52,388 bases of DNA from an uncultured Bacilli bacterium (lineage in GTDB: Bacteria > Bacillota_I > Bacilli_A > RF39 > UBA660), in contig CANRGA010000005.1 of NCBI GenBank assembly GCA_947630055.1, forward strand, positions 1 through 52,388, written 5' to 3'. This document shows, piece by piece, positions 35,570 through 43,426 of the stretch. Both the position numbers and the translations under genes were made by a program. Numbering within the stretch: position 1 is the first letter of the stretch; each line of letters opens with the position of its first letter. A model generated the notes under the pieces. The model saw nothing but the letters and a program-made list of their open reading frames with translations. It did no database searches and was not told where the DNA came from.

Positions 35570-37267
35570 CTAATTTGATTTTTTTAATTTTTTGACACTT
35601 AATGTTGCTACTGCAACACTTGCTAGTCCTAAACTTAGATACATTAGAATATTATCACCAGTTTGTGGATTATTTGTTGCTACTTTTTCTAATCCTTTAA
35701 TTGCATTTTCTAATTTTTTAACAGCATTATCAATAGAAACTTGATCCTTAATTTTTAAATCTCTTGATAAATTCTTTGCTTCTTTTAAGGCTTCTTCAAG
35801 TTTTTTATAACTTTCCTCTGTATATTGTTTTTTATTTATTTTTGATGCTTGCTCAATTAATTCATCTAATTTAGTATAGTCAGCTTTTATATCAGAATAT
35901 GTTGCTGTTACCTCTGTATCATTAGTTAATTCAGAGTCTGCTGCTAATACTTTTTTATTTGCTAAATAACTATCAATTTGTTTTCCTTCAACAGCTAACA
36001 TAGTATCTAATTTATTTTTTCCGACTTTAGACAATTCTCCAAATTTTTGATTTTTAAATAGTAATACTACACCTTCAGCAACATCATCACCAACTTTAGC
36101 AGTGATTTTAATTAAATTATATGTTCCCTCAGCTCCATCATTTAATGTTTTTACTACACTTGAATCAGCCGTAGTTACTTTTAAATCTTTACCAATATGA
36201 TTTTTTACTTTAACTGTACCATCTGCAGCAATATCTTCTAAAGTAATTTCTAAAGTATCATTATCAACAGAATATACATGTAATAAGTCTCCAACACGAA
36301 CAACACCAGTTATTCCAGATTCAGGAGCAGTAAATACATCATTAGTAATATGACTTACTTTTAAAGTAACATTATTATTTCCTCCTGTTTGAACAGTTAA
36401 TTTAGCATTTACGCCACCATAAGGAGCAAGAACACTACCAGCTTCTAAAGTAGCATTATCTTTAAATGTTAACCCATTTCCTGTAACACCAATATCTTCT
36501 TCTCCATTATTATTACTTACAATAGTAGCATCGTCACTTATTGTACCACTAGTATAAATTCCAGATAACTTATTGTTTTCAACTGTTAATTTAGCATTAT
36601 CTTCAGCAATTAATCCATTAGCTGTAGTTAAACCACGATCGTTATCGTGAGAATAATACTCACTATTTTCAGATACAGTCATATTGCCAATATTAGCAGC
36701 GTGAGCACAATTAGAAACTTCTAGTTTTCCGCCATTTTTAAGAACAACAGCATTAGTACGAACAGCAGTATGTCCATATCCTGAAATAGAAACTTTTCCA
36801 CCATCTACTTCAAGAGTACCTTCATCAGTATACCAGCCTCTTTCACTTCTCTTACTAATAGCAATTGTATTTCCACCAGAAGTACTAGCAACTAATTCGT
36901 CTTTAACAATTAATTTAGAACTGGTGTCTAATAATACATTTATAAGTTTGTTATTTACAATATCACCAACACCTGTAACATATATATCATCATCACTATC
37001 ATTAACAGCAAAATTAACTAATTCTAATTTTCCAGTAATAGTTAATGTTTTACTATCATCAATTACAACTCTCTTGTTATCTACTATAACATTTCCACTA
37101 AGTTCGTAAGATCCAGTAACTTGAATAACCCTATCTGATGATGATAAACAAGATTTGAAAGCCGTTTCATTATTTGCTGTACATATTGTTGACGTTGCAG
37201 CATGAACACCAACAGCAGCTACAAACATAGTAATTATTGATGTTAAAAACAATTTTAATTTTTTCAT
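35570..37267 (-). CDS. NPQTG-anchored surface protein C
   Basis: A 565-residue exported protein with the same signal peptide family (MKKLKLFLTSIITMFVAAVG). Residues about 35-330 are beta-helix-like, with many short N-G-G and D-D turns (GGKLEVSNCAHAANIGNMTV). Residues about 455-525 form a helical FIVAR-like bundle (YTKLDELIEQASKINKKQYT, SYKKLEEALKEAKNL, IDNAVKKLENAIKGLEK), a spacer or fibronectin/sugar-binding module in Gram-positive surface proteins. The sorting tail has NPQTG at residue 533. It differs from A and B in its interior but shares both ends and the promoter, as if cassettes were exchanged between fixed ends. Confidence 0.88.
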   Translation of the reverse strand: MKKLKLFLTSIITMFVAAVGVHAATSTICTANNETAFKSCLSSSDRVIQVTGSYELSGNVIVDNKRVVIDDSKTLTITGKLELVNFAVNDSDDDIYVTGVGDIVNNKLINVLLDTSSKLIVKDELVASTSGGNTIAISKRSERGWYTDEGTLEVDGGKVSISGYGHTAVRTNAVVLKNGGKLEVSNCAHAANIGNMTVSENSEYYSHDNDRGLTTANGLIAEDNAKLTVENNKLSGIYTSGTISDDATIVSNNNGEEDIGVTGNGLTFKDNATLEAGSVLAPYGGVNAKLTVQTGGNNNVTLKVSHITNDVFTAPESGITGVVRVGDLLHVYSVDNDTLEITLEDIAADGTVKVKNHIGKDLKVTTADSSVVKTLNDGAEGTYNLIKITAKVGDDVAEGVVLLFKNQKFGELSKVGKNKLDTMLAVEGKQIDSYLANKKVLAADSELTNDTEVTATYSDIKADYTKLDELIEQASKINKKQYTEESYKKLEEALKEAKNLSRDLKIKDQVSIDNAVKKLENAIKGLEKVATNNPQTGDNILMYLSLGLASVAVATLSVKKLKKSN

Positions 37268-37335
37268 ATTTATCCTCTTCCTTTCTTTAAAATCGTTTGC
37301 TTATTTTGTAAACGTTTTTCTCCTTTCTTACTATA

Positions 37336-37365
37336 AGTATACCCCCCCCGAATTTTTTAAGTCAA
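37336..37365 (-). promoter_or_regulatory. G8-spacer promoter of surface protein C (putative phase switch)
   Basis: TTGACT (37365-37360), an 18-base spacer ending in G8 (37349-37342) and TATACT (37341-37336). The 5' untranslated region and about 50 bases upstream of the -35 are closely similar to those of protein B. Confidence 0.85.
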
Positions 37366-37399
37366 TCTATTTTTTTCTCTTTGTTAAAAATTGACACAT

Positions 37400-37543
37400 T
37401 TATTTAGTCTTTTTACTTTTTCTTATTTTATCTACAGCCAAAATAATAATTACTATACTTACTATACCTAGGCCAATAAAAAGATAGATACTATCTAAAG
37501 TATTAGGATTTTCAATTATCACTTGTTTAGCTAAATTTGTCAT
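37400..37543 (-). CDS. 47-residue miniprotein resembling a free sorting signal
   Basis: ATG at 37543 with GAAGGGAAG upstream opens a 47-codon frame ending TAA at 37400. It reads ENPNTLDSIYLFIGLGIVS, then a hydrophobic run and KIRKSKKTK. This matches the C-terminal tail of the neighbouring surface proteins (NPKTGDNI-hydrophobic-KKLRKTN), except that the Gly after NPNT is replaced by Leu, so sortase cutting is doubtful. There is no signal peptide in front: only ten residues precede NPNT. It could be a single-pass membrane peptide, a decoy or regulator of the sorting machinery, or the fossil end of a deleted surface protein. The good ribosome site argues for translation. Confidence 0.6.
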   Translation of the reverse strand: MTNLAKQVIIENPNTLDSIYLFIGLGIVSIVIIILAVDKIRKSKKTK

Positions 37544-37576
37544 TTAATTCTTCCCTTCTAATATAACTAGTTTGCA

Positions 37577-37617
37577 CAAAAAAACATATTATTATGCAAT
37601 AATGCCAATAATATGTT
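37577..37617 (-). terminator. terminator of the mraZ-rsmH-ftsL-pbp operon
   Basis: On the minus strand AACATATTATT and AATAATATGTT form an 11-base stem around an interior that also pairs, then T6. It ends dcw transcription before the surface genes. Confidence 0.88.
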
Positions 37618-39720
37618 TTATTTACTTAAAGTTACTTCTAATACCATATCATTACTTATAGTAGTCCCTGGTGGAATACTTTGAGTAGTTACATAACCAT
37701 AGCCATCTGTTTTTACATCAATACCTAACATATTAGCATAAGTCATAACTTCATTTAAACTCCAGCCAGTAATATCTTCTAATATATAATCATGTTTATT
37801 ACTTATTAAAAATATTTTACTTCCTTCTAAAACTTCGACATCTTTCAAAGGATATTGATTAATAATATATTTACCACTACCAAGTTTATATACTTTTAAT
37901 TTTTTATTCTGTAATTCTTCTACTGTAGTATTCATATCTTTACTAATATAATTATCTAACTTAATTACTTTAGTATTTATTTCATTAGAAGAATTTTCAA
38001 TACCTAAGTTAGAAACTATATCATCTACTGCTTTCGTCAGTTGTTCAGCGATTGGTCTTGCTGTTGAAGCAGATAATTGTTTAGCTGCAACATAGACAAT
38101 ATATTTGGGATCATCTTCTGGAAATATACCTGCAAAAGAACGAACATAATCATAACCACCTTTTAAATAACCACCATGAGGTGATGCTATTTGAGCAGTA
38201 CCAGTTTTACCCATCATATTAGTAAGTGTTGGTCTATACATTTTATTACTTTCTAGGCCTTCATAAACAACATTATGCATTAATTTTTGCATATAATCAG
38301 TTGTTTCTTTGCTAAATACTTTAGCTACCTCAGTTCTTTTACCATCATAAATAGTCTCACCATTACCATCAACTATTTTATCAACAACATAAGGTTTTAA
38401 AACAGTACCATCATTAGTAATGCTACTTAAAGCTTGTAACATTTGAATTGGCGTAACAGTAATACCTTGACCAAAGGCAGCGGTTGCAAGATCTGTTTTA
38501 TATTTAATATTTACTTTACCAGACACTTCATTAGCAAGTTCTATACCCGTCTTTTTACTAAATCCTAATTTTTTATAGTAATCAGTTAATGTAGCATTAC
38601 CAACAGATTCACCAATATAAGTTGCTCCAACATTGGATGAATAGGCAAACCCAGTATCAAAATTGATTTCACCAAAACCATAATCGTTGAAGTCACAAAT
38701 TTTAGCATCCGCTATTTCCCTACAACCAGATTTAAAAGTTTTAGTTCCATCATATTTACCCTCATTAATACTTGTAGCCCACGAAAAGACTTTCATAACA
38801 CTACCAGGTTCATATTCGTAAGATACGAGTGGATTAGTATAAATACTTAATGTACTTAAATCATTAGGATTAAAATTAGGATATGTTGAACTTGCAACAA
38901 TAGCTCCTGTTTTAGCATCCATTACCGAAAATACCATCCAATCCATATCATATTCTGCTGCTAAATTACGTGTTAAAGTTTCCGCAAACCATTGAATCCG
39001 ATTATCTATAGTAAGATAAATTTCAGCGCCATCTAAAGCTTCTTCAGTTATAACTTCAGCACTAGGAAGAGTATATCCATAAGCATCTGTTTGATAAGTA
39101 GTTTTACCATCCGTACCAGAAAGTTCTTTATCATAGTATGATTCAATACCGAGTTCACCAACTATATCACCATCTTCTTGCGTTTTAGCATAACCTACTA
39201 TGTATGAAGCAAATTGGCCCATATTATAATGTCTTTTTTGTCCTTGAATAAAATCTATTCCTGGCATATTTAATGCTTCTATTTCATTTTTCTTAGATTC
39301 AGATATTCCACTACCTTTAGTACCAAATTCTGTTTGATATATACCTTCTTTACTTAAAAGTTTAACTGCTTTATCATAATCAATACCAAGTTCTTCATTA
39401 AGCATTTTGGCAGTACCTTCAATATCTACGACATGTTGAGGTTTTTTTGGATCAGTTGTTCTACTAGGAGATAAATAAGCAATAATAGTATAAGAATTAA
39501 CTGTAGATGCCAGCATATTACCTCTACTATCATAAATATTTCCTCTTTTAGCATAGATAACATTACTTTTAGTATTTCTATTACTAGCAAATTCATGTAA
39601 ATTAATGCCATCAATATTATTACTTAAAGCAATAAATGAAAGTCTTCCAATAATTGCTACAAATAAAAAAGCCACAATAAAAATTAATATTTTGGGTATC
39701 TTTACTGTAACTTTTCTCAT
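37618..39720 (-). CDS. class B penicillin-binding protein with two PASTA domains (FtsI/PBP2B type)
   Basis: A 700-residue transpeptidase. It has an N-terminal membrane helix (IPKILIFIVAFLFVAIIG), a dimerisation domain with YAKRGNIYDSRGNMLAS, and a transpeptidase domain with active-site SVMK, SSN (YSSNVGATYIG) and KTGTAQI. Two C-terminal PASTA-like segments follow (DITGWSLNEVMTYANMLGID in the second). It follows ftsL by four bases in the classical dcw order, so it is the septal PBP of the divisome. AGGAGAG precedes the ATG. Confidence 0.94.
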   Translation of the reverse strand: MRKVTVKIPKILIFIVAFLFVAIIGRLSFIALSNNIDGINLHEFASNRNTKSNVIYAKRGNIYDSRGNMLASTVNSYTIIAYLSPSRTTDPKKPQHVVDIEGTAKMLNEELGIDYDKAVKLLSKEGIYQTEFGTKGSGISESKKNEIEALNMPGIDFIQGQKRHYNMGQFASYIVGYAKTQEDGDIVGELGIESYYDKELSGTDGKTTYQTDAYGYTLPSAEVITEEALDGAEIYLTIDNRIQWFAETLTRNLAAEYDMDWMVFSVMDAKTGAIVASSTYPNFNPNDLSTLSIYTNPLVSYEYEPGSVMKVFSWATSINEGKYDGTKTFKSGCREIADAKICDFNDYGFGEINFDTGFAYSSNVGATYIGESVGNATLTDYYKKLGFSKKTGIELANEVSGKVNIKYKTDLATAAFGQGITVTPIQMLQALSSITNDGTVLKPYVVDKIVDGNGETIYDGKRTEVAKVFSKETTDYMQKLMHNVVYEGLESNKMYRPTLTNMMGKTGTAQIASPHGGYLKGGYDYVRSFAGIFPEDDPKYIVYVAAKQLSASTARPIAEQLTKAVDDIVSNLGIENSSNEINTKVIKLDNYISKDMNTTVEELQNKKLKVYKLGSGKYIINQYPLKDVEVLEGSKIFLISNKHDYILEDITGWSLNEVMTYANMLGIDVKTDGYGYVTTQSIPPGTTISNDMVLEVTLSK

Positions 39721-39724
39721 AATC

Positions 39725-40063
39725 TTACTCTCCTAATTCTTCTGTATCATTTATTTCATTATTATTTTGGCCATCTACTTTTACTATATTACCACTTATA
39801 TATGAAAGTCCATACTCATCTGCAATTTTTTGAATATTTTCCATACTAACTAGTTCATTTATTTGCATTTCTAAACTTTCATTAATATCTTCTTGCTTTT
39901 CTATTTTACTTTTAATCTTTTCATTTTTAATATTAGTTTCACTTAATAATGCCTTTGAAAAAACATTAACAGTAGGAATTGCTAAAAGAAGTAATAAAAG
40001 TATTACATACATAAATTTTTCTCCCTTTAATAATTTTAATCTTGTTTTCTTTCTCTTTGGCAT
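39725..40063 (-). CDS. ftsL: FtsL-like divisome protein
   Basis: A 112-residue bitopic protein: a strongly basic N-terminus (PKRKKTRLKLLKGEK), one membrane helix (FMYVILLLLLLAIPTVNVFS) and an outside coiled coil (NEKIKSKIEKQEDINESLEM). Sequence similarity to FtsL is always weak; the assignment rests on this architecture and on its position between rsmH and the septal PBP. Confidence 0.85.
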   Translation of the reverse strand: MPKRKKTRLKLLKGEKFMYVILLLLLLAIPTVNVFSKALLSETNIKNEKIKSKIEKQEDINESLEMQINELVSMENIQKIADEYGLSYISGNIVKVDGQNNNEINDTEELGE

Positions 40064-40065
40064 TA

Positions 40066-40992
40066 TTAAATCCTTTCTACTATTCTAAGTTTAGCACTAT
40101 GGCTTCTACTATTTATTTTTAATTCATCTTCACTAGGTAAGATAGGTTTTTTATTAATTATTTTAATTTTAGGTTTATACTCATCTGGTATATCAGGTAA
40201 ACCTTTAAATATTTCATTTACTTCACTATACTTTTTAAAAGTATTTTTGACAATGCGATCTTCTAGGGAATGAAAAGTAATGACTGAAAGTCTACCACCT
40301 TTTTTTAGTAAATCAATTGCATCTGGTAAAACACTTTCTAACACGGATAGTTCATTATTAACCGCAATTCTTAGTGCTTGAAATATTTTTCTTTCGGGAT
40401 GCGTTTTATAAAAGTAATTAGCTCCTGTAGCACTTTTAATTATTTCAACTAATTCTAAAGTTGTCATAATTTTTTTATTCTTTCGCATACTCACTATTTT
40501 TTTGGCTATTACTTTTCCTAAACGTTCTTCCCCATATTCATAAAAGTATTTCGTTAACTCTTCTTCTGATGCATTATTTACCAAAGTACTAGCATTAAAT
40601 TTCTCATCTTGATTCATTCGCATATCTAAAGGTGCATCTTTCATAAACGAAAATCCTCTTTTTTCATCATCTATTTGGGGTGATGAAAAACCTAAATCAA
40701 AGATAATACCATCAACTTTGTTTATTCCTAAATCATGTAAATACTTTTTCATATCAACAAAGTTTATCGGCAGTATTTGGTAATTACTACCAATTTTGGC
40801 GAGTTCGATATTGGCATATTCACGGGCTTCTCTATCTTGATCAATTCCAATAAGTAATCCGTCCTTATCTAACGCTTCCAGTATTCTTTTACTCATACCC
40901 GCATAGCCTAAAGTAGCATCAACATAAATACCTTTGGGATTTATGTTTAATGAATCAATTATTTCACTGCAGAGAACACTATAATGCTTCAC
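40066..40992 (-). CDS. rsmH: 16S rRNA (cytosine1402-N4)-methyltransferase
   Basis: A 308-residue SAM-dependent methyltransferase (MraW). Family blocks: HYSVLCSEIIDSLNI, the SAM loop DATLGYAGMSKRILE, ADGIIFDLGFSSPQIDDEKRG, FHSLEDRIVK and RSHSAKLRI. The SAM loop normally reads GxGGHS; here it is GYAGMS. The start is GTG at 40992 with GAGG upstream; it overlaps the mraZ stop by 14 bases, so translational coupling is likely. Confidence 0.95.
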   Translation of the reverse strand: MKHYSVLCSEIIDSLNINPKGIYVDATLGYAGMSKRILEALDKDGLLIGIDQDREAREYANIELAKIGSNYQILPINFVDMKKYLHDLGINKVDGIIFDLGFSSPQIDDEKRGFSFMKDAPLDMRMNQDEKFNASTLVNNASEEELTKYFYEYGEERLGKVIAKKIVSMRKNKKIMTTLELVEIIKSATGANYFYKTHPERKIFQALRIAVNNELSVLESVLPDAIDLLKKGGRLSVITFHSLEDRIVKNTFKKYSEVNEIFKGLPDIPDEYKPKIKIINKKPILPSEDELKINSRSHSAKLRIVERI

Positions 40993-41416
40993 TAGAAACC
41001 TCAAATAAATTTTCGGCAATTTCTTCTAATTTAGAAGAATTATCATCCATAAATGATTCAAATAAATCCTTATCCCATATTTCAATGCGGTCATTTACGC
41101 CAATCACTACGCATTCTTTGGTAAGACTGGCGTAACTAACCAACGGGGAGGTAATATTGATTCGACCCATTTTGTCGAATTCGCATACAGAGGCACCGGC
41201 AAAAAATGATCTCATAAATGTTCGGGCATCTTTTTTGGTAAAAGGTAATTCATTTAATTTATTAACTACTTTTTCCCAATCTTCCATCGTATATAGATAA
41301 AGGCATTTTTCAAGTCCCCTAGTAACAACTATTTTAGTTCTATTTTCTCTAAATTTACCAGGTAAAACGATTCTGCCCTTTTCATCGATGTTGTGATGAT
41401 ATTCGCCCATGAACAT
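40979..41416 (-). CDS. mraZ: transcriptional regulator MraZ
   Basis: A 145-residue protein with two AbrB/SpoVT-like halves: MFMGEYHHNIDEKGRIVLPG then FAGASVCEFDKMGRINITSP, both with the DxxGRI signature. MraZ forms a ring that binds direct repeats upstream of its own gene and represses the dcw operon. Four such repeats are present just upstream (41426-41459), so autoregulation is expected. Confidence 0.97.
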   Translation of the reverse strand: MFMGEYHHNIDEKGRIVLPGKFRENRTKIVVTRGLEKCLYLYTMEDWEKVVNKLNELPFTKKDARTFMRSFFAGASVCEFDKMGRINITSPLVSYASLTKECVVIGVNDRIEIWDKDLFESFMDDNSSKLEEIAENLFEVSSEAL

Positions 41417-41425
41417 TTATATCAC

Positions 41426-41459
41426 CCACTTTCTGCCACAGTTATCCACTGTCTACCAC
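41426..41459 (-). promoter_or_regulatory. four MraZ boxes with exact 10-bp period
   Basis: On the minus strand GTGG occurs at 41459, 41449, 41439 and 41429, each ten bases apart: GTGGTAGACA, GTGGATAACT, GTGGCAGAAA, GTGGGTGATA. This matches the known helical phasing of MraZ operators (three or four GTGG repeats). They lie between the -10 box and the mraZ start. Confidence 0.93.
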
Positions 41460-41460
41460 T

Positions 41461-41489
41461 ATTGTACTATAAGACCACTGAAAAGTAAA
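41461..41489 (-). promoter_or_regulatory. promoter of the mraZ operon
   Basis: On the minus strand TTTACT (41489-41484), 17 bases and TACAAT (41466-41461), directly followed by the MraZ boxes. Confidence 0.8.
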
Positions 41490-41544
41490 TATCTAATCCC
41501 AATTAATTTTGTGTTTAGAGTAAATTGACATATTTTTGACAAAT

Positions 41545-41566
41545 AAAAAATCTCACTAGGAGATTA
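41545..41566 (-). terminator. terminator of the gene upstream of mraZ
   Basis: On the minus strand AATCTC/GAGATT around five bases, then T6, overlapping the stop codon. Confidence 0.8.
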
Positions 41567-42295
41567 TTTAGTTCTTTTTAAAGTAATATCGTTCTTATTC
41601 AGTTTAATCATTATTAATAATTTCATTAAATCACACTCATCAGTTTTTAAATCGCTTTGAAGCATCTTTATTAAATACATTATAGTATTGCTATCCATTG
41701 GTAAGATAATATTATTATCAAGATAATTATTTAATACTTCTTGGGCTTTATTAAATAAATCTAAATCTTTAGTAAATGTTGATTCGTTTTTATCTTTTCC
41801 ACTCTTTAAAATATTTCTTTTAGTATTTTGTAAAATATTTTCTATTTTTTGTAATTCAGCTAAAGCAATTTTACTATTTATTTTATCTTTATCTACTACT
41901 TTCATAAATGATTCAGATAAATATGCAAAACGATACGCTAGGAAGAAATTAATTAAAAATATTAAAAGAGAAATTAGCAAAGGAATATTTAACATAATTA
42001 AAGCAAAAGATACTAAAGTTAGAAAAGATGAACCTAAAAGATTAATAATTATTTTTAAATTAATACTTTCATTTTCTTTTAAAATGTTACTAATTAATTC
42101 TCTTAATTTATTAACATCTTCTTGTAGTTTATCAATATCAGTATCATACTTTAAAATATTATTTAAAGATTCATGCTTAAAAGAAGCAAAATAAAGATTA
42201 CTAGATTTGCTTTCTAACATATTAATAGATTCATAAATTTCCCTAAAACTTTCTTCTGGTTTTAAAAAAAGTATTTTAATAAAATCTTTTAGCAT
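41564..42295 (-). CDS. unknown protein with membrane hairpin and coiled coils
   Basis: A 243-residue protein I do not recognise. Residues about 45-80 and 140-180 are coiled-coil-like, flanking a two-helix membrane hairpin (NLLGSSFLTLVSFALIMLNI and LLISLLIFLINFFLAYRFAY). Both termini should be cytoplasmic. The start is ATG at 42295 with AAAGGTG upstream. It sits between rpmF and mraZ with terminators on both sides, so it is its own unit. Confidence 0.65.
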   Translation of the reverse strand: MLKDFIKILFLKPEESFREIYESINMLESKSSNLYFASFKHESLNNILKYDTDIDKLQEDVNKLRELISNILKENESINLKIIINLLGSSFLTLVSFALIMLNIPLLISLLIFLINFFLAYRFAYLSESFMKVVDKDKINSKIALAELQKIENILQNTKRNILKSGKDKNESTFTKDLDLFNKAQEVLNNYLDNNIILPMDSNTIMYLIKMLQSDLKTDECDLMKLLIMIKLNKNDITLKRTK

Positions 42296-42312
42296 ATAAC
42301 TCACCTTTAATG

Positions 42313-42336
42313 AAAAAAAGCAACCAAATTGGTTAC
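42313..42336 (-). terminator. terminator of rpmF
   Basis: On the minus strand AACCAA/TTGGTT around one base, followed by GC and T7. Confidence 0.8.
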
Positions 42337-42339
42337 TAA

Positions 42340-42525
42340 TTAATTTTCTTCTTCAACTTTTAAAACGTTTGAACCTTTATAATTACCACATTTAGTACAT
42401 GCTCTATGTGGTCTTAAAGGAGCACCACATTTTGGACAAGTAGTAACTGAGCCAACTTCTTTTTTTAAGTGAGTTCTTCTCATATTCTTTTTAGTTTTAC
42501 TTGTTCTTCTAAAAGGAACTGCCAT
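42340..42525 (-). CDS. rpmF: 50S ribosomal protein L32
   Basis: A 61-residue ribosomal protein starting MAVPFRRTSKTKKNMRR, with a zinc-ribbon of the CPKCG...CTKCG type. It is preceded by the DUF177 gene by two bases, the near-universal arrangement, with AAAGGTGATG inside the preceding gene's end. Confidence 0.97.
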   Translation of the reverse strand: MAVPFRRTSKTKKNMRRTHLKKEVGSVTTCPKCGAPLRPHRACTKCGNYKGSNVLKVEEEN

Positions 42526-42527
42526 AA

Positions 42528-43004
42528 CTAATCATCACCTTTCAATAAATCTTCTAATTTTTGAAGTCGTGGATCAATATCTTGCGATTTCTCTCCACTT
42601 CCTAATTCCCAACCATTACCTTTAAGATTCTTATTAGTTACAGTAGTATAACTAATGGGAACTTCCAATACAATATTTTGCCATAAAATTTGCTTTAAAT
42701 CAAGTGTATTTTGACTATTTTGGTAACTTCCTTCATAATTTTCCTCTAAATCTTCTAAATTTTCTTCTATTTTAGTATTTATTTTATACCAAACTTTATC
42801 GAGAGAGATAGAATCTTCAATTAATATTTGACCGGATATACTAGCATTTAAACTAATATCATTATTACTATTTTCGGAAATAGAACCTTTAATATTTAAA
42901 TCTTTTACCCCATATATTCTTTTATCAGTGCCATCATAATCATTTAAAGTTTCATTAAACTCTATGACATTTTTATAATTTAATTCATCTAAGTTAATTA
43001 ACAT
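42528..43004 (-). CDS. DUF177/YceD-family protein
   Basis: A 158-residue protein with the family pattern NIKGSISENSNNDISLNASI, an acidic middle and C-terminal DPRLQKLEDLLK. YceD/DUF177 proteins are linked to 23S rRNA metabolism, and the gene precedes rpmF in most bacteria. Shorter spacing (two bases) suggests joint translation. Confidence 0.88.
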   Translation of the reverse strand: MLINLDELNYKNVIEFNETLNDYDGTDKRIYGVKDLNIKGSISENSNNDISLNASISGQILIEDSISLDKVWYKINTKIEENLEDLEENYEGSYQNSQNTLDLKQILWQNIVLEVPISYTTVTNKNLKGNGWELGSGEKSQDIDPRLQKLEDLLKGDD

Positions 43005-43092
43005 AATAATCCCTTTCTTTGATAATTATATATGCTTTAGGAAATTATTGCAAGAAAGATAAATAAATGCTAATATTTATTTAGGTGGTAAA

Positions 43093-43386
43093 ATGTATCG
43101 TTTAAAAGTGTATTCTTTAAGTAAGAGTGAAAGAAATAAATTAAAAGACGAATTCTACAAAACAGATATAGGTAAAGATTTAAAATTAAGATTAACTAGA
43201 TTACTTATTATAGGTATCTTAGGAATATTATTTAGTATATATCTATTTATAAGTAATACTTCTATCTTTGATATTATAACTGGTATTATTTTAGTAATTG
43301 CATCTTTAGTATTTATCATAGCAAGTTTTAGATTACGTATTACTAAATTAAATGATTATCTAGTAAATAACAAGAAAAAGAAATAA
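43093..43386 (+). CDS. small two-helix membrane protein
   Basis: A 97-residue unknown. The charged N-terminus (LSKSERNKLKDEFYKTDIGK) is followed by two membrane helices (LLIIGILGILFSIYLFIS; DIITGIILVIASLVFIIASF) and a basic tail ending KKKK. AGGTGG precedes the ATG. It is divergent from DUF177. Confidence 0.6.
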   Translation: MYRLKVYSLSKSERNKLKDEFYKTDIGKDLKLRLTRLLIIGILGILFSIYLFISNTSIFDIITGIILVIASLVFIIASFRLRITKLNDYLVNNKKKK

Positions 43387-43426
43387 GTTACCAAATAATT
43401 TATTTCTTTTTTAATACAATAATAAT

